Source: Candidatus Omnitrophota bacterium (GTDB lineage: Bacteria; Omnitrophota; Gorgyraeia; Gygaellales; Profunditerraquicolaceae). Taken from it: 50,559 bases of DNA. Position 1 is the stretch's first letter. Each line of letters begins with the position of its first letter. The position numbers were made by a program, and so were the translations under genes. The notes under the pieces are model-generated. The model was not told the DNA's origin. It was given only the letters and a program-made list of their open reading frames with translations, and ran no database searches. Shown in pieces: positions 8,083 to 15,012 of this stretch. The stretch covers positions 1 through 50,559 of the forward strand of contig JAQTQC010000011.1 of the NCBI GenBank assembly GCA_028712505.1, written 5' to 3'.

Positions 8083-8406
8083 TTATTCCCGGGGAGGTAA
8101 TTTCTCTTCCGGCATAGGCATCTCCGGCATATTTTTATTACGCATCATTTGCAGCATGTCACCCTTTTTCATCTTCCCGGCCATCGGACACCTCATCATA
8201 CCAAAGTCTCTAGCCGAATTAACGACTGCTCCCGAGAAAACAACCAGGGCCGCCAGTAAAAGAAAACTGACCGCCGAATAACCCAGCACTTTGAGCCATT
8301 TATCCGTTACTTTACGCAGAGTAAAAAGAACGAAGAAACTTACGGTCAGAAAAAACGAAATCGGGACGATAACCGCCATTAAAGGACAGCATTTGGGCAT
8401 AAACAT
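8083..8406 (-). CDS. Small membrane protein with Met-rich tail, unknown function
   Basis: A 107-residue protein, not recognised. It begins MFMPKCCPLM and shows two hydrophobic segments, about residues 8-30 and 42-64, followed by a hydrophilic tail with about ten methionines and one cysteine (GMMRCPMAGKMKKGDM, then QMMRNKNMPEMPMPEE). Met-rich tails of this kind can bind Cu(I) or act as flexible metal handlers, but that is inference. The ATG at 8406 is chosen because AAAGGAGG lies four bases before it. It sits between rubredoxin and superoxide reductase, in the same orientation, so it is part of the redox-defence operon. Confidence 0.7.
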   Translation of the reverse strand: MFMPKCCPLMAVIVPISFFLTVSFFVLFTLRKVTDKWLKVLGYSAVSFLLLAALVVFSGAVVNSARDFGMMRCPMAGKMKKGDMLQMMRNKNMPEMPMPEEKLPPRE

Positions 8407-8434
8407 ACATCCTCCTTTTGTTAAATACAATTAT

Positions 8435-8830
8435 TTATTCTACAGTAACCTCTTTTTCACTCTTCCAGATACCATGGATATTGCAATAACAAACAGCTAT
8501 AACTACTCCGCTTTTCTCGGTCTTAAAAGAAGCGGTTATTTTAGGCTCAGAATATATAGTGCTGGTATTCGGCCCCTGTACGGATTCCCCGTGGGTATTA
8601 AATTCAAAACGCCCAAACTGATAAGGGAATTTTTCGCCTAAAGGCAGAAAATACGCTTCAATGAATTTGATATGGTGTTCAGCGGTATTCGGATGGGTTA
8701 TTTGCTTACCTACGCTTATATCCAACTTTAAAAGCTCGCCTTTTTTTATCCGATCAGGGCCTTCAATAACCGGGACATGTTTCTCGGTTTTCCAATCTGC
8801 GCTTTGCAGTAAATCCTTGAAATCTGCCAT
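8435..8830 (-). CDS. sor: Superoxide reductase (neelaredoxin, 1Fe type)
   Basis: A 131-residue protein with the full ligand set of the SOR centre: H18 in EKHVP, H46 and H52 in HPNTAEHH, and C116 and H119 in CNIHG. The E16-K17 pair of the EKHVP motif is present. It reduces superoxide to H2O2 in the cytoplasm of anaerobes using rubredoxin. The N-terminal desulforedoxin domain of desulfoferrodoxin is missing, so this is the one-iron class. It starts 13 bp after hcp, with Tpx downstream to consume its product. Confidence 0.96.
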   Translation of the reverse strand: MADFKDLLQSADWKTEKHVPVIEGPDRIKKGELLKLDISVGKQITHPNTAEHHIKFIEAYFLPLGEKFPYQFGRFEFNTHGESVQGPNTSTIYSEPKITASFKTEKSGVVIAVCYCNIHGIWKSEKEVTVE

Positions 8831-8843
8831 AGTTAACCTCCTG

Positions 8844-10133
8844 TTATTTTTTCAATACCATTTTTAAATCTTCATCGGGTGTGCTAATCAAACGTAGGTC
8901 AAACTTTTCCTGCAGAGCTGCAAAGATATTCTTGCTGATAAAGGCGGGCGGAGTCGGCCCGATATAGATACCTTTGATATTAAGATACAACAAAGTAAGT
9001 AAAATGGCAACAGCTTTCTGCTCAAACCAGGACAAAACCAGGGTTAAGGGAAGTTGGTTTATTGTGCAATTAAACGCCTTGGCTAAAACCAGGGCAACCT
9101 GAATCGCAGAATAGGCATTATTGCATTGGCCGACATCGATTAATCTCGGCACCCCCTCGATTTCACCGAAATCCAACTTGTTAAAACGGTATTTTCCGCA
9201 GGCAAGCGTAAGGATCAGGCAATCCTTGGGCACCTGTTCAGCGAATTCCGTATAGTAGTTGCGCCCGGGTTTTGCTCCGTCACAACCTCCGATTAAAAAG
9301 AAATGTTTAATCTTGCCGGTCTTAACCAGATTTACAATCTTATCAGCTAATCCTAGGATCGCTGCATGGCCAAAACCAGTCCAGATTTTCTTGGCCGGGG
9401 ACTCAGGCAAAGACGGCAATGACTTGGCTTTCTCGATCAAGGCTTTAAAATTCCGGTCTTGAATATGCCTTGCCCCCGGCACGCCGGTAATACCTATTGT
9501 AAAAAGCCTGTCCAAATATGTATTGTCCGGAGGGATCAATATACAGTTAGTATTGGCTAGCAGCGCTCCGCTAAAAACATTGAATTCTTTCTTTTGCTCC
9601 TGCCAGGCTCCGCCAAAATTACCAACCAAGTGTTTAAATTTTTTCAGTTCAGGATATCCGTGCGCCGGAAGCATCTCGCCATGAGTATAAATATTTATTC
9701 CACTACCCTCGGTCTGCTTCAATAACTCATAAAGATCCAACAGGTCATGTCCGGTAACCAGAATTCCCGGGCCAGCCTTAGTTCCGGTTTCAACAGCGAC
9801 AGGCACAGGATTACCGAATCTCTGGGTATGCGCCCTATCCAACATCTCCATAGTCTTTAAATTAACTGCCCCGCACCTTAATACCAGCTCTAAGTATTGA
9901 TTTAAATCAAAACTGACATTAGTCACGGTTTTAAAAAGGGCTTCGTGCATAAAGGCGTCTATTTCTTCATCATGCGAGCCTAACTGGCGGGCATGATAGG
10001 CATAAGCCGCAATACCCTTTAAACCATACAAGAGCGTATCCTGCAGACTCTGGATATCTTCATTCTTACCGCAAACCCCAATTCTTGTACAACCTGTCCC
10101 GCCGGCTGTTTGTTCACATTGATAACAAAACAT
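8844..10133 (-). CDS. hcp: Hybrid cluster protein (hydroxylamine/NO reductase), short class
   Basis: The 429-residue protein begins MFCYQCEQTAGGTGCTRIGVC, a CxxC-x8-C-x5-C cluster motif, and has the hybrid-cluster ligands in VTGHDLLDL, NTNCILIP, GGCDGAKPGR and the LACGKYRF segment. Hcp reduces NO (and hydroxylamine in vitro) and takes part in nitrosative stress defence and S-nitrosylation. At about 430 residues it belongs to the compact class III, which lacks one helical bundle of the roughly 550-residue proteins. It lies directly behind the rrf2 regulator (10 bp), the usual arrangement where an Fe-S Rrf2 protein senses NO or oxidants. Confidence 0.95.
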   Translation of the reverse strand: MFCYQCEQTAGGTGCTRIGVCGKNEDIQSLQDTLLYGLKGIAAYAYHARQLGSHDEEIDAFMHEALFKTVTNVSFDLNQYLELVLRCGAVNLKTMEMLDRAHTQRFGNPVPVAVETGTKAGPGILVTGHDLLDLYELLKQTEGSGINIYTHGEMLPAHGYPELKKFKHLVGNFGGAWQEQKKEFNVFSGALLANTNCILIPPDNTYLDRLFTIGITGVPGARHIQDRNFKALIEKAKSLPSLPESPAKKIWTGFGHAAILGLADKIVNLVKTGKIKHFFLIGGCDGAKPGRNYYTEFAEQVPKDCLILTLACGKYRFNKLDFGEIEGVPRLIDVGQCNNAYSAIQVALVLAKAFNCTINQLPLTLVLSWFEQKAVAILLTLLYLNIKGIYIGPTPPAFISKNIFAALQEKFDLRLISTPDEDLKMVLKK

Positions 10134-10143
10134 TCTGCACCCC

Positions 10144-10536
10144 CTAAACTAAAGAAGCTATGGTTATATCCTTGAGTTGTTTAAAAACATTCTCTTCTAT
10201 TAAACGTAACTTCTTCCTTAAGGCACACTTACCCCTATTCGGACAAACAGCTTTCTTTAAAAAACACCCGTTTAATTCTACCTGGCCTTGGAAAATATGC
10301 ATTATCTTAATTATAGAAATTTCCTCAGCGGAAACCTTTAATTTGAACCCACCACCCTGGCCCTTAAATGATTCGAGAATGTTTCTCTTGTTCAGCTTCT
10401 GCAGAATCTTGCGCATAAAAGGACGCGGGACACCAAGTTTCTTCACCAGCTCATCTACCGCTACAACAGTTTTATGTTTTGAAATATAGCAAAGCGCACG
10501 CAGCGCATAATCACTATTTCTGGTTATAAGTTTCAT
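10144..10536 (-). CDS. Rrf2-family transcriptional regulator with Fe-S cysteine set
   Basis: A 130-residue winged helix-turn-helix protein of the IscR/NsrR/Rrf2 family: YALRALCYISKHK at the start, the recognition region VPRPFMRKILQKLNK, the wing GQGGGFKL, and three cysteines C91, C98 and C104 (CFLKKAVCPNRGKC). The three cysteines resemble those that hold the [2Fe-2S] or [4Fe-4S] cluster in IscR and NsrR, so it is probably a redox- or NO-sensing repressor. It is the first full-length gene of the redox operon, downstream of a promoter overlapped by a palindrome (10683-10705), which suggests autoregulation together with hcp, sor and the rest. Confidence 0.92.
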   Translation of the reverse strand: MKLITRNSDYALRALCYISKHKTVVAVDELVKKLGVPRPFMRKILQKLNKRNILESFKGQGGGFKLKVSAEEISIIKIMHIFQGQVELNGCFLKKAVCPNRGKCALRKKLRLIEENVFKQLKDITIASLV

Positions 10537-10578
10537 AAAATCTCCGAAGTTATTTAAATTTAAGCGGGCAGTTTAACG

Positions 10579-10656
10579 TCATGCCCGGGACAATCTACTG
10601 CAACCCTCTTTACAGTGAGCCACCGGCCTAAGCATATACCTAATCGCTACCCCCAT
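10579..10656 (-). CDS. 25-codon leader ORF with strong ribosome binding site
   Basis: Directly downstream of the rrf2 operon promoter, AGGAGGTGATCTAA precedes an ATG at 10656-10654. The frame runs 25 codons (start MGVAIRYMLRP, end CKEGCSRLSRA) to TGA at 10581-10579. The ribosome binding site is stronger than that of any neighbouring gene. The peptide has two cysteines and is basic. The stop codon lies inside a possible hairpin, CGGGCA with TGCCCG, 11-base loop. It could be a leader peptide that couples translation to rrf2 expression or a small redox peptide. No homolog is known to me. Confidence 0.5.
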   Translation of the reverse strand: MGVAIRYMLRPVAHCKEGCSRLSRA

Positions 10657-10682
10657 TTAGATCACCTCCTCTTGCTTAGATT

Positions 10683-10711
10683 AATGATACCATATTAGTA
10701 TCATTTGTCAA
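10683..10711 (-). promoter_or_regulatory. rrf2-hcp operon promoter with embedded Rrf2-type operator
   Basis: On the minus strand TTGACA (10711-10706), a 16-bp spacer and TATCAT (10689-10684) form a promoter. A perfect 8-bp inverted repeat, AATGATAC and GTATCATT with a 7-bp centre, covers 10683-10705, that is, the whole spacer and the -10 box. A dimeric repressor bound there would block RNA polymerase. Rrf2 proteins bind palindromes of about this size, and the first long gene downstream is an Rrf2 regulator, so it is the likely ligand. That link is inference. Confidence 0.72.
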
Positions 10712-10718
10712 GTAAAAT

Positions 10719-10788
10719 TTGAGCACCCATAATAATCTAGCGAAATCCTTGATTGAACGTCAGTGAAATCAAGGATATGGGCGCCCAT
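10719..10788 (-). other. Promoter-proximal hairpin element, copy A
   Basis: Plus-strand order: TTGAGC (10719-10724), TAATCTAGCGAAA (10733-10745), a 10-bp perfect hairpin with arms ATCCTTGATT (10745-10754) and AATCAAGGAT (10767-10776), then the 12-bp palindrome ATGGGCGCCCAT (10777-10788). The hairpin lies downstream of the stop of the gene at 10794-11135 and may end that transcript, though no strong U-run follows. The element stops 7 bp before the -35 box of the rrf2 promoter. A related copy is at 47492-47576 with the same spacing to a TTGACA. Confidence 0.6.
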
Positions 10789-10793
10789 AATAG

Positions 10794-11135
10794 TTATTTT
10801 ACCACTATCTCTTTTCTTAGTTTTCCGCTAATGCTGCAATAACCTTCAACAGAAAGCTTATCTTCAGGATTAGTATCGGAAATATAGTAATTTACTTCCT
10901 GAGAGTTAATATTCTCCTGCCTTGAGATCTTTTGCTCAATTATTTCTTGACCATTTAAACCAATATCAACTTTTTCGATATAGTGGCCGAGCGGATTGTT
11001 TGTATCATGTAAAATAGTCGCGGTCAATATCTTTGTGGCCGGGTCATAAGAGATTTCAATATCCTTCGGAGGATGGGCGTAGGCAGTACCTAAGGCCAAG
11101 CAAATCAACAAAAAAACAAACAAGATCTTCTTCAT
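10794..11135 (-). CDS. Small exported protein, unknown function
   Basis: A 113-residue protein with a Sec signal peptide (MKKILFVFLLICLALGTAYA, cleavage before HPPKD). The mature part, about 93 residues, looks like a single beta-sandwich domain: alternating strands, DPATKILTATILHDTNNP, a GLNGQEIIEQ hairpin and a final GKLRKEIVV strand. I know similar short HPP-starting proteins in anaerobes but no assigned role. The start overlaps the stop of the RnfD-like gene by 4 bp (ATGA), so the pair is coupled. It is the last gene of the seven-gene operon that begins at 16134. Confidence 0.75.
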   Translation of the reverse strand: MKKILFVFLLICLALGTAYAHPPKDIEISYDPATKILTATILHDTNNPLGHYIEKVDIGLNGQEIIEQKISRQENINSQEVNYYISDTNPEDKLSVEGYCSISGKLRKEIVVK

Positions 11136-11878
11136 GCTTCTCTCCTTTCTGAGGTTTTATTTAATAAGGGAACAAAAATATTTAAAATTAAAAGAGCGGC
11201 CAATTCAGAATCAAATTTAATCCGAGCCTGGATAAAGATAAAGATGAGGCCTGCGGCTGCAATTCCAAAACTCAGTTTAGCTAAAGGTCTTATCGGAGTC
11301 GTCTTTGGTTCGATCAACATTATAAAAACATAAAAATAACTAAGATAGCCAAAGATATTTATCAAAGGGGTATTATTCAATACGGCCTGGATTCCGAATA
11401 TACCCAAAGCAGTTAGTAAATAACCGGCGATCAGCTCTAATTTGCGAAGCTTATAAGTAAAATACAGGCCGACAGGCAAAAGGATATACCAAAGAAAGGT
11501 CCCTCTCCATTGAGTACTTGCCCCAAAAAGAAGAATGCTTAAGAATATTCCAAATGCCGCAGGATTAAAGATATGTTTCTTATTAAAACGTATGAGATAT
11601 TTTGAACCAACGGCAATCAAAGAAGCAAAACTGATCATCCACCAAGGATTGTCGCTAGCCAGGACAAATCCAACGATTAAAGCTGACACGATTGAGCTTT
11701 CAGACACAGAAAACTTCTTATCCCTAGAATAAGAGAAAACTATATCTGCTATGATTACGCTGATCAGCGCGGTAATTACCGTAAATAGAAAAGCAACATC
11801 GCTATCTTTCACTGACAAAAATACCGCAAACCCTGCTAAGAATATAATCAGCTTTGTTTTAATTGAAAATGATTTCAT
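11132..11878 (-). CDS. RnfD/NqrB-like membrane protein lacking the flavin site
   Basis: A 248-residue integral membrane protein with about eight hydrophobic segments. The order SALIVGFVLASDNPWW, then KYLIRFNKKHIFNPAAFGIFL, then MLIEPKTTP, follows the RnfD/NqrB family, whose full members hold covalent FMN in ion-translocating complexes. In RnfD the NPA segment is followed by an SGAT motif whose threonine carries FMN; here TQWRGTFLWYILL stands there and no SGAT is seen. No rnfABCEG genes are near. It may be a stand-alone membrane redox or transport module working with the coupled exported protein; the role is unknown. Confidence 0.72.
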   Translation of the reverse strand: MKSFSIKTKLIIFLAGFAVFLSVKDSDVAFLFTVITALISVIIADIVFSYSRDKKFSVSESSIVSALIVGFVLASDNPWWMISFASLIAVGSKYLIRFNKKHIFNPAAFGIFLSILLFGASTQWRGTFLWYILLPVGLYFTYKLRKLELIAGYLLTALGIFGIQAVLNNTPLINIFGYLSYFYVFIMLIEPKTTPIRPLAKLSFGIAAAGLIFIFIQARIKFDSELAALLILNIFVPLLNKTSERREA

Positions 11879-11892
11879 CTTTGCCCGGTCTT

Positions 11893-12930
11893 CTATTTGA
11901 AAAATATATTAGCAATATAACCTAATGCCATAACCTGCGGGACAGTAACCAGCGGCATCCACAAAGCCACTTTTCTGCCTACATTAGTCCAGAGAAGGCC
12001 GATCTCCGTATAGTCCGTAACTACCCCTGACATCAAGAATACAAAGCTGTTGCCTAAAGCCCCGGTTTGACGATAGATCTCAAATGACAAAGGGCTTGAA
12101 CCTTCAGAACACACCTCAATTACCGTTGCTAAACCTAAGGTCACGATCAACCCCAATAAAGTCGGCCCCATAAATTTATGGAAGAAATGCACGGGGATAT
12201 ATGTTCCGGCAAGGCTAGCAAGAAGCACCCCCAAAATAATCCACCACAGCACCATTTCTGAAAGTTCAAACGCGCCGCTAACCACTCCCTTCAAATCCAC
12301 GGCGATTGATTCTTTGCTTAACTTATAGCTAGCTAAACGCAGACGGAAATCCCGGACGATTGAATAATCTGATGATACCTGAACAATATTCTTATTCTTT
12401 TCGATTAATCCCTTTTTTTCTAAAAACATGAATATAAATCCGGTGTTTATGGCGATGATAATTGCAGCGATAATAATAAATAAACCTTTTAAACCAAATA
12501 AACTTAACAACATCATCGTAACAGCGAAATTTGCCCAAGGGCTAGCAAGAAGAAAGCTTACTACTGCCGGATTTGACGCACCCTTCTTATGCAACTGTAT
12601 AGATAAGGCCAATATCCCATGGCTGCAGGCACTCAGCAAAAATCCTAAACATACGGCATTAAGTATAGTCAGCGGAGATTTTCTGGCCAGAATTTTGGAG
12701 ATATACTCCCGGGGCACATAGTGATCAATAACGCCTCCCAACAATAAACCCAGAGCAACTGCCAACCAGATAGATTTTAAATAATCAAAAAGGACTTTAC
12801 GGAAAGCAACTAAAACAGGAAAGACATAAGAAAGTGATACTAGGGCAAGCGTAATAATACAAACTAAGAGTAGCCTATTCTTAAACCAGGATCTTCCAGC
12901 CTGATGACAACAGGCATGATCATTGGGCAT
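11893..12930 (-). CDS. Permease, SO_0444/ArsP-like (DUF318) family, probable metal efflux
   Basis: A 345-residue multi-pass membrane protein. Family marks are GFLLSACSHGILALS, SFLLASPWANFAV in the first half and the repeat-like EVCSEGSSPLSFEIY and FLMSGVVTDYTEIGLLW in the second. The short cytosolic N-terminus has a metal-binding-like cluster, HACCHQ. Related proteins export Cu/Zn or organoarsenicals; the substrate here is not certain. GGAGC stands six bases before the ATG. It follows the NhaD/ArsB-type transporter by 3 bp in the same operon. Confidence 0.78.
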   Translation of the reverse strand: MPNDHACCHQAGRSWFKNRLLLVCIITLALVSLSYVFPVLVAFRKVLFDYLKSIWLAVALGLLLGGVIDHYVPREYISKILARKSPLTILNAVCLGFLLSACSHGILALSIQLHKKGASNPAVVSFLLASPWANFAVTMMLLSLFGLKGLFIIIAAIIIAINTGFIFMFLEKKGLIEKNKNIVQVSSDYSIVRDFRLRLASYKLSKESIAVDLKGVVSGAFELSEMVLWWIILGVLLASLAGTYIPVHFFHKFMGPTLLGLIVTLGLATVIEVCSEGSSPLSFEIYRQTGALGNSFVFLMSGVVTDYTEIGLLWTNVGRKVALWMPLVTVPQVMALGYIANIFFK

Positions 12931-12933
12931 GTT

Positions 12934-14202
12934 CTAGCTCCAAATGAACCAAACAAACAGATACGCCGTAGCTACCGCAGCAACTGTAAAAGGAAATCCT
13001 ATCTTCATAAAATCTGTAAATTTAACCGGATACCCTTCCTTTTTAAGCAGACCGCAAGCGACAATATTAGCTGATGCTCCAATAGGGGTAATGTTACCTC
13101 CCAAGCTGGCGCCGATAAGCAGGCCAAAAAGAAATAAAGAAGGATTGACCTGAAGCTTACTGGACATAATCAACGCAACCGGCAGCATAGCAGCCAAGAA
13201 AGGAACGTTATCGATAAACGCAGAAAGAATCACTGAAAGAAAAACTATCACGGTATAACCTAAGAATATATTCCCGCCGACAAGGCCGGCCAGATAATCA
13301 GCTAATACCTCAATCCAACCGGTAACAGAAAGAGCTCCCACGATAATAAAGATACCCATAAGGAAGAGGGCCGTATCCCAGTCGAGTTCCTTCATCCCAG
13401 CAATTATCGAACGCCTGCTTACAAACTTTTCCCAGAGTAAGGCAATGATACCGAAAATCATGCAAATTTGACCGGCCATATAGCTAAAACCCGCATCCAG
13501 GAATGAAGATAATGCCAAAAGGATAATCAGGCTCACCAACAAAATCGTAGGTACCCATGATTTTACTTTTTCCACCGGGACAAGCTGGGCCTTTTCCTTG
13601 TGTTTGCTGAATATGAGATAAAGTACAAAAAAAGAAACCAGGGCTCCTAATTCTACGGCAAAGAATATGCTCGGCTTGCCTTTATAAAAAAAGAAATCCC
13701 CGAAGTTCATCTTGGCAAAACCACCTAAAAGCATACTCGGCGGATCTCCGATTAAAGTTGCTGCACCCTGCAGGTTGCTAGAGACAGCAATGGCAATCAT
13801 CATATTCATAGGATTGATTTTGAGTTTTTTAGCCAAAGACAGGGCGATAGGAGCAACAATTAATACCGTAGCCACATTCTCTACAAACGCGGAGATAAAA
13901 CCAGTCAATATACAGATAAATAAAATTGACCAAGCAGTATTCCTAGCTTTATCGACAATTATTTCGGCAATATAGGCAGGAACCCTGCTTTGCATAAATA
14001 CATCAGCGATAATTAAAGTGCCTACGAATATACCCATAACATTCCAGTTAACCGCCGTAAAGGCCTCTTTAAAAGAAATTGTCTGGGTTAAAACCAGCAG
14101 CAGACTTCCGCCCAAAGCCACGGCTGTGCGTTTTTGAGGAAAGATTATAAATAAACTGTAGGCAAAAATAAAAACTAACAGGGCTATAAATCTTGCGTCC
14201 AT
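12934..14202 (-). CDS. ArsB/NhaD-type ion transporter (SLC13-like)
   Basis: From the ATG at 14202 this is a 422-residue permease with about 12 membrane segments. The motifs ENVATVLIVAPIALSLAKK, LQGAATLIGDPPSML and, in the second half, AFIDNVPFLAAMLPVA and GASLGGNITPIGASANIVA are the paired TINxxT/GDPP-like repeats of the ArsB/NhaD ion transporter superfamily. Substrate could be Na+/H+, arsenite or a dicarboxylate. GAGG before the ATG at 14202 favours it over the start 21 codons upstream, which would run into the preceding gene. A paralog lies at 26407-27798. Confidence 0.85.
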   Translation of the reverse strand: MDARFIALLVFIFAYSLFIIFPQKRTAVALGGSLLLVLTQTISFKEAFTAVNWNVMGIFVGTLIIADVFMQSRVPAYIAEIIVDKARNTAWSILFICILTGFISAFVENVATVLIVAPIALSLAKKLKINPMNMMIAIAVSSNLQGAATLIGDPPSMLLGGFAKMNFGDFFFYKGKPSIFFAVELGALVSFFVLYLIFSKHKEKAQLVPVEKVKSWVPTILLVSLIILLALSSFLDAGFSYMAGQICMIFGIIALLWEKFVSRRSIIAGMKELDWDTALFLMGIFIIVGALSVTGWIEVLADYLAGLVGGNIFLGYTVIVFLSVILSAFIDNVPFLAAMLPVALIMSSKLQVNPSLFLFGLLIGASLGGNITPIGASANIVACGLLKKEGYPVKFTDFMKIGFPFTVAAVATAYLFVWFIWS

Positions 14203-14210
14203 TTTTCCTC

Positions 14211-14594
14211 TTAATTCAAGCTTACAAAAATTATTCCCACAACGATTAAACCTGTGCCTAGCCAACGCAAAGAACTAAACCTCTCTTTTAAGATAAACCT
14301 TGATGCCAGGGCGATAAAAATATAGTGCATACTATCGGCGGAAAAGGCAAAATTAAGATCTGCCCGGGAAAGCACAAGCAACCAGATGCATAAAGATATC
14401 ACGCTGAACACAAAACTCAACCAAACCCGGGGCTTAATCAACAGCCGGAAGATGAATTTAAATATCCTGGCAAAATTGAATTTCCCTCCAAAATTCAAAG
14501 AGTCTATCGCCGACTTCAAAAACAGCTGGTTGATAGTATCGCAAAGACTGGTCAAAGAAATCATAAAAAGAGTAATCAACAATCCTGCTCTCAT
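14211..14594 (-). CDS. Half-size EamA/DMT-family membrane protein (ArnF/SMR-like)
   Basis: A 127-residue protein with four hydrophobic helices and the closing FILKERFSSLRWLGTGLIVVGII, the end-of-repeat pattern of the drug/metabolite transporter superfamily. Full EamA proteins have two such repeats in one chain; here the repeats are in two genes, with the partner at 14591-15007 overlapping by 4 bp. Such pairs (ArnE/ArnF, EmrE-type SMR pairs) form heterodimers, for example to flip lipid-linked sugars. The neighbouring FemAB/GNAT gene fits envelope modification, but the substrate is unknown. Confidence 0.75.
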   Translation of the reverse strand: MRAGLLITLFMISLTSLCDTINQLFLKSAIDSLNFGGKFNFARIFKFIFRLLIKPRVWLSFVFSVISLCIWLLVLSRADLNFAFSADSMHYIFIALASRFILKERFSSLRWLGTGLIVVGIIFVSLN

Positions 14595-15007
14595 TTTTTC
14601 TGTTCAGCCCTTTCTCCGCTACTCAAAGAAACAAGGATAACCCCCGTAAGGATAAATAATATCCCGGTCCATCTTAAAATAGAAATCTGCTCATGCAGAC
14701 AAATAACCGAAACTACCGGAACAAGTATATAACTGAAACTGGCAATAGGCACAGCCACGCTTAAGTCTATTTTGGAGAGGATAGTGGACCAAATGACAAA
14801 TACCGCAACCACCGTGAGTAATCCAGCCCATAAAAATGGGGAAGAAGAAACCGCCTTAAGGAAGACAATAGCGCTGGATAAATCAACTACTGAAAACTCT
14901 CCCTGGGCTAAAGCGCCCTTTTTAAAAAAGAAATGTATCGCTGTTTCCAATATGTCACTGGCAACAAGCAGCAATAATATTTTTAAAGTAACCTTCTTTT
15001 TAAACAT
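14591..15007 (-). CDS. Half-size EamA/DMT-family membrane protein (ArnE/SMR-like)
   Basis: A 138-residue protein with four hydrophobic helices, FVIWSTILSKIDLSVAVPIA in the third, and EQISILRWTGILFILTGVI at the end, the conserved E..S..R..G..LI..G pattern of the EamA repeat. The tail SGERAEQKK is charged and probably cytosolic. It overlaps the second half-size protein by 4 bp and starts 5 bp after the acyltransferase gene. The two halves likely assemble as an antiparallel heterodimer in the inner membrane. Confidence 0.75.
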   Translation of the reverse strand: MFKKKVTLKILLLLVASDILETAIHFFFKKGALAQGEFSVVDLSSAIVFLKAVSSSPFLWAGLLTVVAVFVIWSTILSKIDLSVAVPIASFSYILVPVVSVICLHEQISILRWTGILFILTGVILVSLSSGERAEQKK

Positions 15008-15012
15008 ATTCC

